Assembly (NCBI GenBank): GCA_946887085.1 | Contig: CAMPKG010000105.1 | Span: 1-10,065 of the forward strand | Direction: 5' to 3' | DNA from: an uncultured Sphingobacteriales bacterium | Lineage (GTDB): Bacteria > Bacteroidota > Bacteroidia > Chitinophagales > Chitinophagaceae | DNA: 10,065 bases | Shown here: in pieces, positions 1 through 8,009 of the stretch | How positions within the stretch are numbered: the first letter of the stretch is position 1 | Layout of the letters: every line of letters starts with the position of its first letter | Made by a program: the position numbers and the translations under genes | The notes under the pieces: generated by a model | What the model was told of the DNA's origin: nothing | What the model saw: only the letters and a program-made list of their open reading frames with translations | The model's database searches: none

Positions 1-2142
1 CTGCTGGAGTTGATGAACCTTGACAGGCTTAATTTTCAGAACGACCCTGCGCCTGATGGCATCTTCGACTTTGTAGAAGGCATTACTATCAATACGCAGC
101 AGGGTAAGATCATGTTCCCGGTACTGGAGCCCTTTGGTGAAGACCTCCGCCCGGCACTGGGCGGCATGCCACAGCTCGACAGGAAATACCTGTACACGAT
201 CCTGTACGACTCCACAAAAACAGTTGCGCGCCAATTCCAGCAAAACAACCGTTACGTCATCAAAGGCTCCTACAAGTCTTCATCATCCTCTGAAGTATTT
301 CTTGGTGGATTCAACATACCGCAAGGCTCAGTATCAGTAACTGCCGGTGGCCAGAAACTGGTGGAGAACGTAGACTACCAGATCGACTATGGATTGGGAA
401 GGCTGAAAATATTGAACTCGGGCATTCTGAATTCCGGTATCCCGATCAACGTTCAATATGAAGACAACGCTACCTTCGGCTTCCAGCAGCAGAATTTTAT
501 CGGGACGCGCCTTGATTATTATCTCAACAACAACCTCGCGATTGGCGGTACATACATCCGTCTAACAGAACTTCCGTATTCCAAAAAGACACCCTTTGGC
601 GAAGATGCTCTTACATACACTGTTCTGGGATTGGAAGCGATCTACCTGTCGGAGTTCCCTGCGCTTACCCGCGTGCTTGATAAGCTCCCACTGTATTCTA
701 CGACAGCACCCTCGTTTCTAAATGTGACAGGTGAGGTGGCAGGTTTGTTGCCCAGCCACTCAAAGCAGATCAATGCGCTGGATCCGGAAGGTTCGGTATA
801 CATAGATGATTTTGAAGGCACGCGCAGCTCCTATGATCTTAAATTTCCTGCAAACGCATGGAAACTTTCATCTGTGCCATCCGGCGCTATCGACAAAAAT
901 GGCAACAAAATTTTGCCGGAGGCCGATCTCGGCAGCCAGTTGAATAATGGTAAGAACAGGGCTCGTCTTGCCTGGTATTTCCTCGAGCCCCAGCTGGTAG
1001 AAGGCACCAACGGCGTGCCAACATATGTAAAATCCGATCCTAACCAGCACTACATACGATTGGTGCAGCAGCAGGAGGTGTTTCCGCAAAAATCAACTAA
1101 CGCTTTGCAGAATGCACTGACAACTCTTGATCTGGGCTACTATCCGAAAGAACGCGGACCTTACAATTTTGATGTGGCCAGCACCAGCTTTTCAAGCGGG
1201 CTTGAGGCTGACGGTAGCCTTAAAAACCCCGAAACACGCTGGGGTGGTATAATGCGCGCCATCGATAATAGTGACTTCGAGCAGTCGAATGTGGAGTTTA
1301 TTGAATTTTGGGTAATGGACCCCTTCATCAATAATCCCGGTGCACCGGGCGGTTCGCTTTATATCAACCTCGGTAACGTGTCAGAAGATGTGTTGAAGGA
1401 CGGTCTAAAATCCTTTGAGAACGGTATACCGTACCCATGGGATGGTACTAAACTGGAAAAAACGGTTTGGGGTAATGTACCGAAGTTCTCGAACGAGATC
1501 ACAAAAGCATTTGAGTCCGATCCTGCATCGCGTGCAGTGCAGGACGTTGGTTATGATGGCCTCAGCAACGACGACGAACGGACTCACTATTCGTCTTATC
1601 TCAGCCAGGTACAGGGTGTGGTAAATGCTGCCGCTTATCAAAGTATTAATGACGACCCCTCGTGCGATGATTATAAATATATACGCGACCAATTTTATCC
1701 TTCTGAGGCTCCCGTCCTCGAGCGCTACAAACGTTTTAGCAACCCGCATGGCAACTCGCCTGTCAATGATCTGAACAGTGGAACTGGTGTTGCTTCAGGC
1801 GGTACGAATATTCCGGAGTCTGAAGACATCAACCGGGATAATACCCTTAATCAAGCTGAAGATTATTATCAGTACCGTATCGATTTCACACCCAACATGG
1901 AAGTCGGCAGTAACTTCATTATTGATAAGCAAACAACTGCTGTAAAGCTGCCCAATGGCGCTACCGAAGACGAAACCTGGTACCAGTTCAAGATCCCAAT
2001 ACGCGAATACAATCATAGAGTCGGCAACATCGCGGACTTCAGGTCTATTCGTTTTATGCGCTTGTTCCTGCATGGATTTAAAGACAGCACGTTCCTTCGC
2101 TTTGCTCGCCTGGAACTTGGCAGTAACCCATCGCGCCGCTAG
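1..2142 (+). CDS. sprA: SprA/Sov type IX secretion translocon, upstream part (5' end outside window, ends at premature TAG)
   Basis: SprA (Sov in Porphyromonas) is the very large outer-membrane beta-barrel through which type IX secretion cargo leaves the periplasm; it is also needed for gliding in many Bacteroidota. The frame is open from base 1, so the real start lies upstream and the ATG at 13 is internal. Family hallmarks recognised by eye, in order: the LNLDRLN-like opening followed by PDGIFDFVEGITIN; LEPFGEDL; the LDYYLNNNLAIGGTYIRLTE stretch (around 508-570); YIDDFEG at 799-819; EFWVMDPFI with GGSLYINLGNVSED (around 1303-1390); DDPSCDDYKYI and ERYKRFSNPHGNSPV; EDINRDNTLN at 1822-1851. 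The piece ends at TAG 2140-2142 just after NPSRR, while the family sequence continues in the same frame beyond it. Identification is secure; whether the gene is intact in the organism is not. If the stop is real, this product lacks most of the barrel and should be non-functional. Confidence 0.9.
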   Translation: MLELMNLDRLNFQNDPAPDGIFDFVEGITINTQQGKIMFPVLEPFGEDLRPALGGMPQLDRKYLYTILYDSTKTVARQFQQNNRYVIKGSYKSSSSSEVFLGGFNIPQGSVSVTAGGQKLVENVDYQIDYGLGRLKILNSGILNSGIPINVQYEDNATFGFQQQNFIGTRLDYYLNNNLAIGGTYIRLTELPYSKKTPFGEDALTYTVLGLEAIYLSEFPALTRVLDKLPLYSTTAPSFLNVTGEVAGLLPSHSKQINALDPEGSVYIDDFEGTRSSYDLKFPANAWKLSSVPSGAIDKNGNKILPEADLGSQLNNGKNRARLAWYFLEPQLVEGTNGVPTYVKSDPNQHYIRLVQQQEVFPQKSTNALQNALTTLDLGYYPKERGPYNFDVASTSFSSGLEADGSLKNPETRWGGIMRAIDNSDFEQSNVEFIEFWVMDPFINNPGAPGGSLYINLGNVSEDVLKDGLKSFENGIPYPWDGTKLEKTVWGNVPKFSNEITKAFESDPASRAVQDVGYDGLSNDDERTHYSSYLSQVQGVVNAAAYQSINDDPSCDDYKYIRDQFYPSEAPVLERYKRFSNPHGNSPVNDLNSGTGVASGGTNIPESEDINRDNTLNQAEDYYQYRIDFTPNMEVGSNFIIDKQTTAVKLPNGATEDETWYQFKIPIREYNHRVGNIADFRSIRFMRLFLHGFKDSTFLRFARLELGSNPSRR
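2140..2142 (+). other. sprA: In-frame TAG interrupting sprA
   Basis: The codons before the stop read ELGSNPSRR and those after it read PFSLRDAGQVVPDPDMG, with no change of frame. From memory, SprA homologues have an R-x-Y or R-R-Y motif at this point, followed by a short linker and then the EENxxxxPVxYVxPPG segment seen here at about 2230-2275. TAG differs from the tyrosine codon TAC by one base. A point mutation (pseudogene) or a base-call error explains this best; programmed readthrough is possible but nothing nearby specifically supports it. Confidence 0.85.
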
Positions 2143-2187
2143 CCGTTCTCCCTGCGCGATGCAGGACAAGTAGTACCGGATCCTGAT

Positions 2188-5100
2188 ATGGGCAAAACAG
2201 ATTTTGCCGTAACATCAGTGAGCGTGGAAGAGAATGCCCAGCGCCAGCCAGTGCCGTATGTAATGCCTCCGGGTGTAAACAGGCAAAATGCCCAGGTTGC
2301 CAGCGCACAAACCATTCAACTGAACGAGCAGGCGGTGGCCCTCCAGGTGTGCAATCTCGAAGACGGTGATGCCCGCGCGGTATTTAAAGAAGTAACTGTC
2401 GATATGCGCCAGTTTGCGGGGCTGAGAATGTTCATCCACGCAGAATCGCAGGTGAACCAGAGCCCGCTCCGCGACGGCGAGCTTCGTGCTATTATTCGCA
2501 TTGGTAGTGATTTTACCAACAACTACTATGAGTACCAGATCCCTCTGAAAATAACTCCTCCGGGAGCGACGGGAGCGGAAACGATCTGGCCTGTGGAAAA
2601 TAACCTGGACCTCACCCTTGATGAACTGGTGAAAATAAAAATGGAGCGGAATTCCAAAGGCTGGCAAAGCTTTATTCCTTACGAGGCCCGTGATTCTAAA
2701 GGAAATACCATCGTTATACTTGGTAACCCGAACATCGGTGAAGCGAAAACTATCATGTTGGGTATTCGCAATCCTAAAAGCGATCCGCAAACTCCCATTG
2801 ATGACGGATTACCCAAATGCGCGGAGGTTTGGTTTAATGAGCTGCGCATGATCGGCTTGAATGAAACCCCGGGGTATGCGGCAGCCGGTAAGATTTCCAT
2901 ACAAATGGCAGACCTTGCCAATGTGAACCTTAGCGGTAGTATGCACACGCAGGGTTATGGCAATATCGACCAGAAACTTAATCAGCGTTTCCGCGATGAT
3001 TTTTATCAATATAACGCGGCCACTAATGTCAATGTTGGCAAACTGCTGCCGCGCAAATGGGGTGTGCAACTTCCTTTATTTGTAGGCTATGCAGAAAACA
3101 TCAGCAATCCGCAGTACGATCCTTACGATCTCGATGTTAAGTACAAGGATAAGCTGAACACTGCTCGCGATGCTGCGGAGCGCGATTCGCTGAGAAAGAT
3201 CGCACAGGACTATACTTCGATCACCAGCTTTAACCTGTCGAATGTTCGCATCCTTGGCAACCCGGATAAAGCGACTGCGACCACAATGCCCTGGAGTGTG
3301 AAGAATTTCGACGTGAACTATGCTTACAACAAACAATTCAAACGTAATCCTATCGTAGAATCGGATGAGCTGGTGAACCAAAAAGTAGGCTTGGGTTATG
3401 CCTATAGCATCAAATCAAAACCTGTCGAGCCATTCAAAAACATGATTAGGTCCAAATCCAAATGGCTGGCGCTCATCAAAGACATCAACTTCAACCCCCT
3501 GCCTGCTAACATCGCATTTCGTACTGATCTGAATCGCATATTTAATGAGACGCTTGTCCGTAATGTTTCCGACGGCCCGGTAAGGCTGCGCCCGACATTC
3601 TTCAAAAACTTCTTATGGACGCGTGACTATACCACCAGGTGGGAGTTGACGAAATCATTGTCGTTCGACTATCGCGCAACGAATAACTCACGTATTGACG
3701 AGCCATACGGCCGCATCGATACAGATGAAAAACGTGATTCGTTGTGGGATAGGGTAAAGACGCTGGGCCGCAACACAATGTACACACAGCAGTTCAACGC
3801 AACATACAACCTGCCGTTACAGAAACTGCCAATTACAGATTGGACAAACCTCAGGCTTACTTACGGCACCACCTATACATGGACTGCCGCATCTCAACTG
3901 GCGCGCGAACTGGGTAACACTATAGGCAACACGCAAACAAAACAGATAAACGGCGAACTGAACTTCCTGCAACTTTATAATAAAAATCGTTGGTTGCGCG
4001 CCGTGAATCAACCCAAGCCACCGGCTAGCCGCAATGCTAAAAACGCCAACAAGCCGGGGCAAGATGCACAGGACGACACTAAAAAAGTGAAAGACCTTCG
4101 CAAGAAGCCTGCGCCTACTGCAAGCAAAACGGATACTACGAAAAAAGCAGATCCGCTGGCCAATACTGCTAACCTTACCGATAAGCAACTTGATTCTTTG
4201 CGCAAATCGATAAAGGATAAGGAAAAAGCTGCCGCGAAAGCGCAAAAAGCAAAAGAAAAGCGAGAGCGCAAACTGGCACGCCAGAAAAAACGCAATACAC
4301 CTTTGCAAGTTAGCAGCGGCGAAAGATTTGCCGGCAGGTTGCTGACGATGTTACGACGCAGTACAGTAAACCTGACGGAGAACTCGGGAACTGTACTACC
4401 GGGCTTCCTGGACAGCACCCGTTATATGGGCATCAATGATATTACCGGTGCACCCGGTCTTGATTTCGTGTACGGTTATCAGCCCGACCGGACATGGCTT
4501 GAAAGGCAGGCTTTGGAGAACAGACTGAGCCGCGATACACTTTTCAATGCACAGTTCCAGCAGCAGTATTCACAAAACCTGAACATTACAAGTACGTTTG
4601 AGCCAATACAGGACCTGCGTATCGATCTGACGCTGACCAGGTCATTCAGCAAAACACACAATGAATTGTTCAAGGACACTTCGCTGGCAAATGGCCCATT
4701 CTCGCACAACAACCCTTATGAGACGGGTTCATTCACTACTTCGTTCGTGGGTCTGAAGACTATGTTCAAGTCATCTGATGTGAATGGCGGCGTCTACAAG
4801 CAATTCCTCGATAACCGCGAAGTCGTTTCGAGCCGCCTTGGACGCAACAACCCGTATTCGGGTGGTGTGCAGGATCCGAATGACCCGGCCTACACAAAAG
4901 GCTATGGCCGCTATTCGCAAGATGTGCTGGTGCCTTCATTCATAGCCGCGTATCGTGGCGTCACTGCAAACGATGTACCGCTTATCGATCAGACGAACGC
5001 CAACGTTCGCGCCAACCCTTATCGTCACTTCAGGCCAATGCCGAATTGGCGTGTTACCTACAATGGCCTGGCTAAACTTCCAATATTCAGCCCGTACCTG

Positions 5101-5733
5101 AACAACCTGGTGATCAATCATACATATACAGGTACACTGTCTATGAACAGTTTCGTGTCTGCACTGTTCTACCAGGATATTTACAGCGTTGGTTTCCCAT
5201 CGTTCCTCGATTCTACTTCGGGCAACTTTGTGCCATTCTACCAGGTGCCCAACGTCACAATATCCGAACAGCTGAATCCGATGTTTGGTATCGATGCTGC
5301 ATTTAAGAATAACCTGTCTGCCCGGTTCGACCTGCGGAAAACGCGTACGGTTGCATTAAGCATGATCGATTACCAGGGGAGCGAAACGAAGAGCACAGAA
5401 TACTTGATCGGACTTGGCAAACGTATCCGTGGCCTGGTGCTGCCATTCGATCTGTTTGGCGTGAAGAAGCTGGACAACGATCTGAATATTAAATTCGATA
5501 TCGGCCTGCGGGATGATAAGACGTCCAACAATTACCTGGCACAGAACATCGCGGTAGTAACGCGTGGCCAGAAGGTCATTTCGATTTCGCCATCGATAGA
5601 CTATATCATTAGCGACAAGCTGACTTTGAGATTCTTCTATGATAGAAGGCAAAGCATTCCGTACACTACTAACGCGTACCCGATAACGACTACAAGGGCG
5701 GGTGTAACGCTGCGATTCATATTTGCCCAATAA
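2188..5733 (+). CDS. sprA: SprA/Sov type IX secretion translocon, C-terminal part downstream of the premature stop
   Basis: This is the rest of the translocon, covering most of the barrel strands. SprA-like sequence extends in frame back to 2143, so ATG 2188 (inside PDPDMGKTDF) is only the first possible restart, without a recognisable ribosome site or signal peptide. Hallmarks seen: EENAQRQPVPYVMPPG, QLNEQAVALQVCNLEDGDARAVFK, GLRMFIHAESQ, CAEVWFNELRM, then long alternating aromatic/polar strands; after a Lys/Ala-rich stretch (4012-4293) come NLTENSGTVLPGF, GAPGLDFVYGYQPDRTW and the C-terminal DRRQSIPYTTNAYPITTTR. The last residues, TLRFIFAQ, resemble an outer-membrane beta-signal strand. The 1181-codon frame has no further interruption. 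If the upstream stop is real, the product would have no export signal and could not assemble by itself. It stops at TAA 5731-5733, 121 bases before paaA; I see no convincing terminator in that gap. Confidence 0.9.
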   Translation: MGKTDFAVTSVSVEENAQRQPVPYVMPPGVNRQNAQVASAQTIQLNEQAVALQVCNLEDGDARAVFKEVTVDMRQFAGLRMFIHAESQVNQSPLRDGELRAIIRIGSDFTNNYYEYQIPLKITPPGATGAETIWPVENNLDLTLDELVKIKMERNSKGWQSFIPYEARDSKGNTIVILGNPNIGEAKTIMLGIRNPKSDPQTPIDDGLPKCAEVWFNELRMIGLNETPGYAAAGKISIQMADLANVNLSGSMHTQGYGNIDQKLNQRFRDDFYQYNAATNVNVGKLLPRKWGVQLPLFVGYAENISNPQYDPYDLDVKYKDKLNTARDAAERDSLRKIAQDYTSITSFNLSNVRILGNPDKATATTMPWSVKNFDVNYAYNKQFKRNPIVESDELVNQKVGLGYAYSIKSKPVEPFKNMIRSKSKWLALIKDINFNPLPANIAFRTDLNRIFNETLVRNVSDGPVRLRPTFFKNFLWTRDYTTRWELTKSLSFDYRATNNSRIDEPYGRIDTDEKRDSLWDRVKTLGRNTMYTQQFNATYNLPLQKLPITDWTNLRLTYGTTYTWTAASQLARELGNTIGNTQTKQINGELNFLQLYNKNRWLRAVNQPKPPASRNAKNANKPGQDAQDDTKKVKDLRKKPAPTASKTDTTKKADPLANTANLTDKQLDSLRKSIKDKEKAAAKAQKAKEKRERKLARQKKRNTPLQVSSGERFAGRLLTMLRRSTVNLTENSGTVLPGFLDSTRYMGINDITGAPGLDFVYGYQPDRTWLERQALENRLSRDTLFNAQFQQQYSQNLNITSTFEPIQDLRIDLTLTRSFSKTHNELFKDTSLANGPFSHNNPYETGSFTTSFVGLKTMFKSSDVNGGVYKQFLDNREVVSSRLGRNNPYSGGVQDPNDPAYTKGYGRYSQDVLVPSFIAAYRGVTANDVPLIDQTNANVRANPYRHFRPMPNWRVTYNGLAKLPIFSPYLNNLVINHTYTGTLSMNSFVSALFYQDIYSVGFPSFLDSTSGNFVPFYQVPNVTISEQLNPMFGIDAAFKNNLSARFDLRKTRTVALSMIDYQGSETKSTEYLIGLGKRIRGLVLPFDLFGVKKLDNDLNIKFDIGLRDDKTSNNYLAQNIAVVTRGQKVISISPSIDYIISDKLTLRFFYDRRQSIPYTTNAYPITTTRAGVTLRFIFAQ
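4012..4293 (+). other. sprA: Lys/Ala-rich low-complexity insert within sprA
   Basis: About 94 codons run from PKPPASRNAK to RQKKR and are dominated by Lys, Ala, Asp and Arg, with a probable helical or coiled-coil part (LTDKQLDSLRKSIKDKEK onward). The segment interrupts otherwise beta-strand-like sequence, which resumes at NLTENSG. SprA homologues often carry a Lys-rich tract at this point, so it is most likely a long loop of the barrel that varies in length rather than a foreign insertion. Confidence 0.7.
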
Positions 5734-5824
5734 AACCGCAGGACATCTATATAAGAAATGCTAATACCGCGAACAGAGGCTGTTAAAGATGACCTGTATC
5801 AGGACGCTTTTAGTGCATTAGTGT

Positions 5825-5832
5825 TATATTTG
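5825..5832 (+). promoter_or_regulatory. Candidate Bacteroidota -7 promoter element upstream of paaA
   Basis: TATATTTG matches the Bacteroidota housekeeping-sigma -7 consensus TAnnTTTG exactly and would place a transcript start about 16-20 bases before the paaA ATG. I see no good TTTG-type -33 element at the expected distance; TTTTAG at 5808-5813 is too close. TGTACA at 5831-5836 overlaps the end of the box. No start site is proved by sequence alone. Confidence 0.45.
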
Positions 5833-5854
5833 TACATCCAAAATTTATTGAATA

Positions 5855-6802
5855 ATGACTGTACAGTCGTTTGAGAAACACTTCAATGAGAAGTTAGACA
5901 AAGAACTTACCATTGAACCACGTGACTGGATGCCGGATGAGTACCGAAAAACATTGATCCGCCAGATATCCCAACACGCACATAGCGAGATAGTGGGTAT
6001 GCTGCCCGAGGGCAATTGGATCACCCGCGCCCCGAGCCTCCGCCGCAAAGCTGTGTTGCTGGCAAAAGTACAGGACGAGGGCGGACATGGGCTGTACCTC
6101 TACAGCGCTGCCGAAACCTTGGGCATCAGCCGCGACGAGATGCTGGAGCAACTTCACTCAGGAAAAGCTAAATATTCTTCGATATTCAACTACCCCACCA
6201 CGAGCTGGGCCGATATGGGCGCCATAGGCTGGCTGGTAGATGGTGCAGCTATCATGAACCAGGTACCGCTTTGCCGTACTTCTTACGGACCGTATGCACG
6301 TGCTATGGTGCGCGTATGCAAGGAAGAAAGCTTCCACCAGCGCCAGGGTTTTGAAATAATGCTGACTTTGTCTAACGGCACTGAGGTACAGAAAAAAATG
6401 GCACAGGACGCACTCAATCGTTGGTGGTGGCCATCGATCATGATGTTTGGCCCTCCAGATGACAATAGCCCCAACACGGAGCTGAGTATGCGCTATCGTA
6501 TCAAACGTTTCACCAACGACGAGCTTCGCCAGAAGTTTGTAGATGTGACGGTAGAACAAACCAGGATATTGGGCCTCGAAGTGCCGGATAAAGACCTAAA
6601 ATGGAACGAAGAACGCGGTCATTATGACTATGGCGAGATAAACTGGGATGAATTCTGGAACGTAGTGAAAGGAAACGGGCCATGTAATAAACAACGCCTG
6701 GCTACACGCAAAAAAGCCTGGGATGATGGCGCATGGGTACGCGATGCAGCCCTGGCCAATGCGCAAAAACGGAAAGAACGCAAAGCAAAAAAAGCAGCAT
6801 AA
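5855..6802 (+). CDS. paaA: 1,2-phenylacetyl-CoA epoxidase, catalytic subunit PaaA
   Basis: PaaA is the di-iron catalytic subunit of the PaaABCE multicomponent monooxygenase, which epoxidises the ring of phenylacetyl-CoA in the cytoplasm in the second step of aerobic phenylacetate breakdown. The 315-residue length is normal. Two ExxH motifs typical of ferritin-like di-iron proteins are visible: E75-G-G-H78 in VQDEGGHG and E158-S-F-H161 in [11 protein letters not shown]. With E45 and D129 they make up a complete plausible ligand set, and K71 sits where E. coli PaaA has a lysine implicated in catalysis (positions shifted by three, from memory). The [12 protein letters not shown] stretch (189-200) is also characteristic. 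The tail is Lys-rich ([13 protein letters not shown]). The ATG follows an AT-rich leader without Shine-Dalgarno, normal for this phylum. paaB and paaC follow on the same strand. Confidence 0.95.
   Translation: MTVQSFEKHFNEKLDKELTIEPRDWMPDEYRKTLIRQISQHAHSEIVGMLPEGNWITRAPSLRRKAVLLAKVQDEGGHGLYLYSAAETLGISRDEMLEQLHSGKAKYSSIFNYPTTSWADMGAIGWLVDGAAIMNQVPLCRTSYGPYARAMVRVCKEESFHQRQGFEIMLTLSNGTEVQKKMAQDALNRWWWPSIMMFGPPDDNSPNTELSMRYRIKRFTNDELRQKFVDVTVEQTRILGLEVPDKDLKWNEERGHYDYGEINWDEFWNVVKGNGPCNKQRLATRKKAWDDGAWVRDAALANAQKRKERKAKKAA
5857..5868 (+). promoter_or_regulatory. 12-bp perfect palindrome across the paaA start; possible operator
   Basis: GACTGTACAGTC is fully self-complementary and begins on the last base of the paaA start codon. 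Its core TGTACA (5860-5865) is repeated at 5831-5836, 29 bases upstream, overlapping the candidate -7 box. Two copies just under three helical turns apart could serve a dimeric repressor, but the palindrome lies mainly in coding sequence and may be chance. Confidence 0.25.
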
Positions 6803-6807
6803 TTATC

Positions 6808-6832
6808 ATTGGCTACAATTCTTGTAGCCAAT
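6808..6832 (+). repeat. Perfect inverted repeat (hairpin) between paaA and paaB
   Basis: The left arm ATTGGCTACAA (6808-6818) and right arm TTGTAGCCAAT (6822-6832) pair over 11 bases with no mismatch around a 3-base loop (TTC). The hairpin begins 5 bases after the paaA stop and ends 18 bases before the paaB start, filling most of the gap. Only a short, broken T-run follows (GTCTTTAAATAA), so it is not a classical intrinsic terminator. It could be an attenuator, a processing or stability element that sets the paaA to paaBC ratio, or a protein-binding site on DNA. Confidence 0.75.
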
Positions 6833-6850
6833 GTCTTTAAATAAGTACTC

Positions 6851-7153
6851 ATGTCAACAACAACCGGAAACAAAAATGAATGGCCCTTGTGGGAAGTATT
6901 CATTCGCAGTAAAGCAGGCCTCGATCACAAACATGCCGGCAGCCTTCACGCAGCCGATGCTGAGATGGCACTGGAAAATGCACGTGATGTATACACACGC
7001 CGTATGGAAGGTGTAAGCATCTGGGTGGTGGAAAGCAAATACATTCACGCATCGGATCCCGGCGAGGCAGACTCAATGTATGAACCTGCCAACGATAAGG
7101 TTTATCGCCACCCAACATTTTACAATTTGCCGGACGAATTAAAACACATGTAG
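6851..7153 (+). CDS. paaB: 1,2-phenylacetyl-CoA epoxidase subunit PaaB
   Basis: PaaB is a small non-catalytic subunit that associates with PaaA-PaaC and is needed for epoxidase activity. The 100-residue length fits the family (about 95). Recognisable blocks are WPLWEVFIRSKAGLDHKHAG (residues 11-30), the helix continuing through ADAEMALENARDVYTRR, the strand GVSIWVVES (54-62), and VYRHPTFYNLPDELKHM at the end. ATG 6851 is chosen because it gives the short N-terminal tail usual in the family before EWPLWEVF and lies 18 bases past the intergenic hairpin. An overlapping frame starting at 6831 is spurious. The stop TAG 7151-7153 is 6 bases before paaC, so paaB and paaC are surely co-transcribed. 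Confidence 0.95.
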   Translation: MSTTTGNKNEWPLWEVFIRSKAGLDHKHAGSLHAADAEMALENARDVYTRRMEGVSIWVVESKYIHASDPGEADSMYEPANDKVYRHPTFYNLPDELKHM

Positions 7154-7159
7154 TCTTAC

Positions 7160-7978
7160 ATGAAAGAGAAACTACTATACACATTACAAATCGCCGACAA
7201 TGCCCTAATTCTCGGCCACCGCATCAGCGAATGGTGTGGGCATGGCCCCGTCCTCGAGCAGGATATAGCCCTCACCAACACGGCACTCGATCATCTTGGC
7301 CAGGCCCGGAGCTTATACCAGTTTGCAGCTACTCTGTTCAATGCTATGGACGCAAATGAAAAAACCAATCTGTTCACATCAACCGCATTGCAAACACTGA
7401 TAAGTGCTGGCAAGCAGGTTGACGAGGACGATCTTGCTTATTTGCGCGACAGCTGGGATTTTCGAAATGCGTTATTGGTGGAGCAACCCAACAATGACTG
7501 GGCTTACACCATTGCCCGCTCGTTCTTCTATGATTGTTTTAATTTTCTTTTCTATACAGAGCTGCAGCGCAGCAAAGACGAAACCCTTGCTGCGATCGCT
7601 GAAAAATCTCTGAAGGAAGTAACCTACCATTTGCGTTGGAGCAGCGAGTGGATCATCAGGCTGGGCGACGGTACAGACGAGAGCCACCGCCGTATGCAGC
7701 AAGCGGTCAATGATTATTGGATGTTCACAGGCGAACTCACAAAAATGAATGCCATAGATACAGCGATGCTGCAAGCAGGCATTGGCGTAAATGTTGCCGC
7801 ACTGAAAACGGCATGGATGCAACGTGTTAGCGAAGTATTGCAGGAGGCCACATTGAATGTGCCCGCCGAAAGCTGGATGCAGGAAGGTGGCAAAGAAGGA
7901 CGTCACACCGAACAGCTTGGCTATGTACTCGCAGAGCTGCAGTTCATGCAACGTGCCTATCCGGATATGGAGTGGTAA
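7160..7978 (+). CDS. paaC: 1,2-phenylacetyl-CoA epoxidase subunit PaaC
   Basis: PaaC is the structural partner of PaaA: a ferritin-like helical subunit that has lost catalytic metal binding and forms the PaaA-PaaC core. At 272 residues it is slightly longer than E. coli PaaC (about 248, from memory). Diagnostic segments are IADNALILGHRISEWCGHGP (11-30) running into VLEQDIALTNTALDHLGQAR, the WAYTIARSFFYDCFNFLFY helix (114-132), KEVTYHLRWSSEWIIRLGDG (152-171), and the C-terminal GRHTEQLGYVLAELQFMQRA stretch ending in DMEW. The ATG is 6 bases after the paaB stop. The next gene, 31 bases on, is a glycosyltransferase and not paaD or paaE, so the subunit for iron-sulfur maturation or assembly and the reductase must be encoded elsewhere or not at all. 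Confidence 0.95.
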   Translation: MKEKLLYTLQIADNALILGHRISEWCGHGPVLEQDIALTNTALDHLGQARSLYQFAATLFNAMDANEKTNLFTSTALQTLISAGKQVDEDDLAYLRDSWDFRNALLVEQPNNDWAYTIARSFFYDCFNFLFYTELQRSKDETLAAIAEKSLKEVTYHLRWSSEWIIRLGDGTDESHRRMQQAVNDYWMFTGELTKMNAIDTAMLQAGIGVNVAALKTAWMQRVSEVLQEATLNVPAESWMQEGGKEGRHTEQLGYVLAELQFMQRAYPDMEW

Positions 7979-8009
7979 ACTGTGCTATCTTTTAAATAAC
8001 TAAACCTAC

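Noticed and set aside
2188..2190. ATG as a genuine start of a separate gene
   Set aside because: SprA-like sequence continues upstream in the same frame to the TAG, there is no ribosome-site or promoter signal, and an outer-membrane barrel starting here would lack a signal peptide.
2215..2790. 191-codon open frame on the minus strand
   Set aside because: It lies wholly within sprA on the opposite strand, gives a composition without recognisable domain, and is explained by the codon bias of the sense gene.
3817..4418. Minus-strand open frames of 163 and 136 codons rich in Phe, Leu and Cys/Ser
   Set aside because: They are the antisense of the Lys-rich low-complexity part of sprA (AAA/AAG codons read as Phe/Leu), which creates false hydrophobic proteins.
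5772..5784. Small hairpin AACAG-AGG-CTGTT as a terminator after sprA
   Set aside because: The stem is only 5 bp and no T-run follows; such structures occur by chance.
6808..6832. Intrinsic terminator after paaA
   Set aside because: The stem is strong, but only CTTT with interruptions follows, and the paaB and paaC products are needed together with PaaA, so full termination here is unlikely.
6831..7016. Plus-strand frame starting between paaA and paaB
   Set aside because: It overlaps paaB in another frame, begins inside the hairpin arm, and shows no family resemblance.
7472..7951. 159-codon minus-strand open frame
   Set aside because: It is fully antisense to paaC, which has clear family motifs across the same bases.
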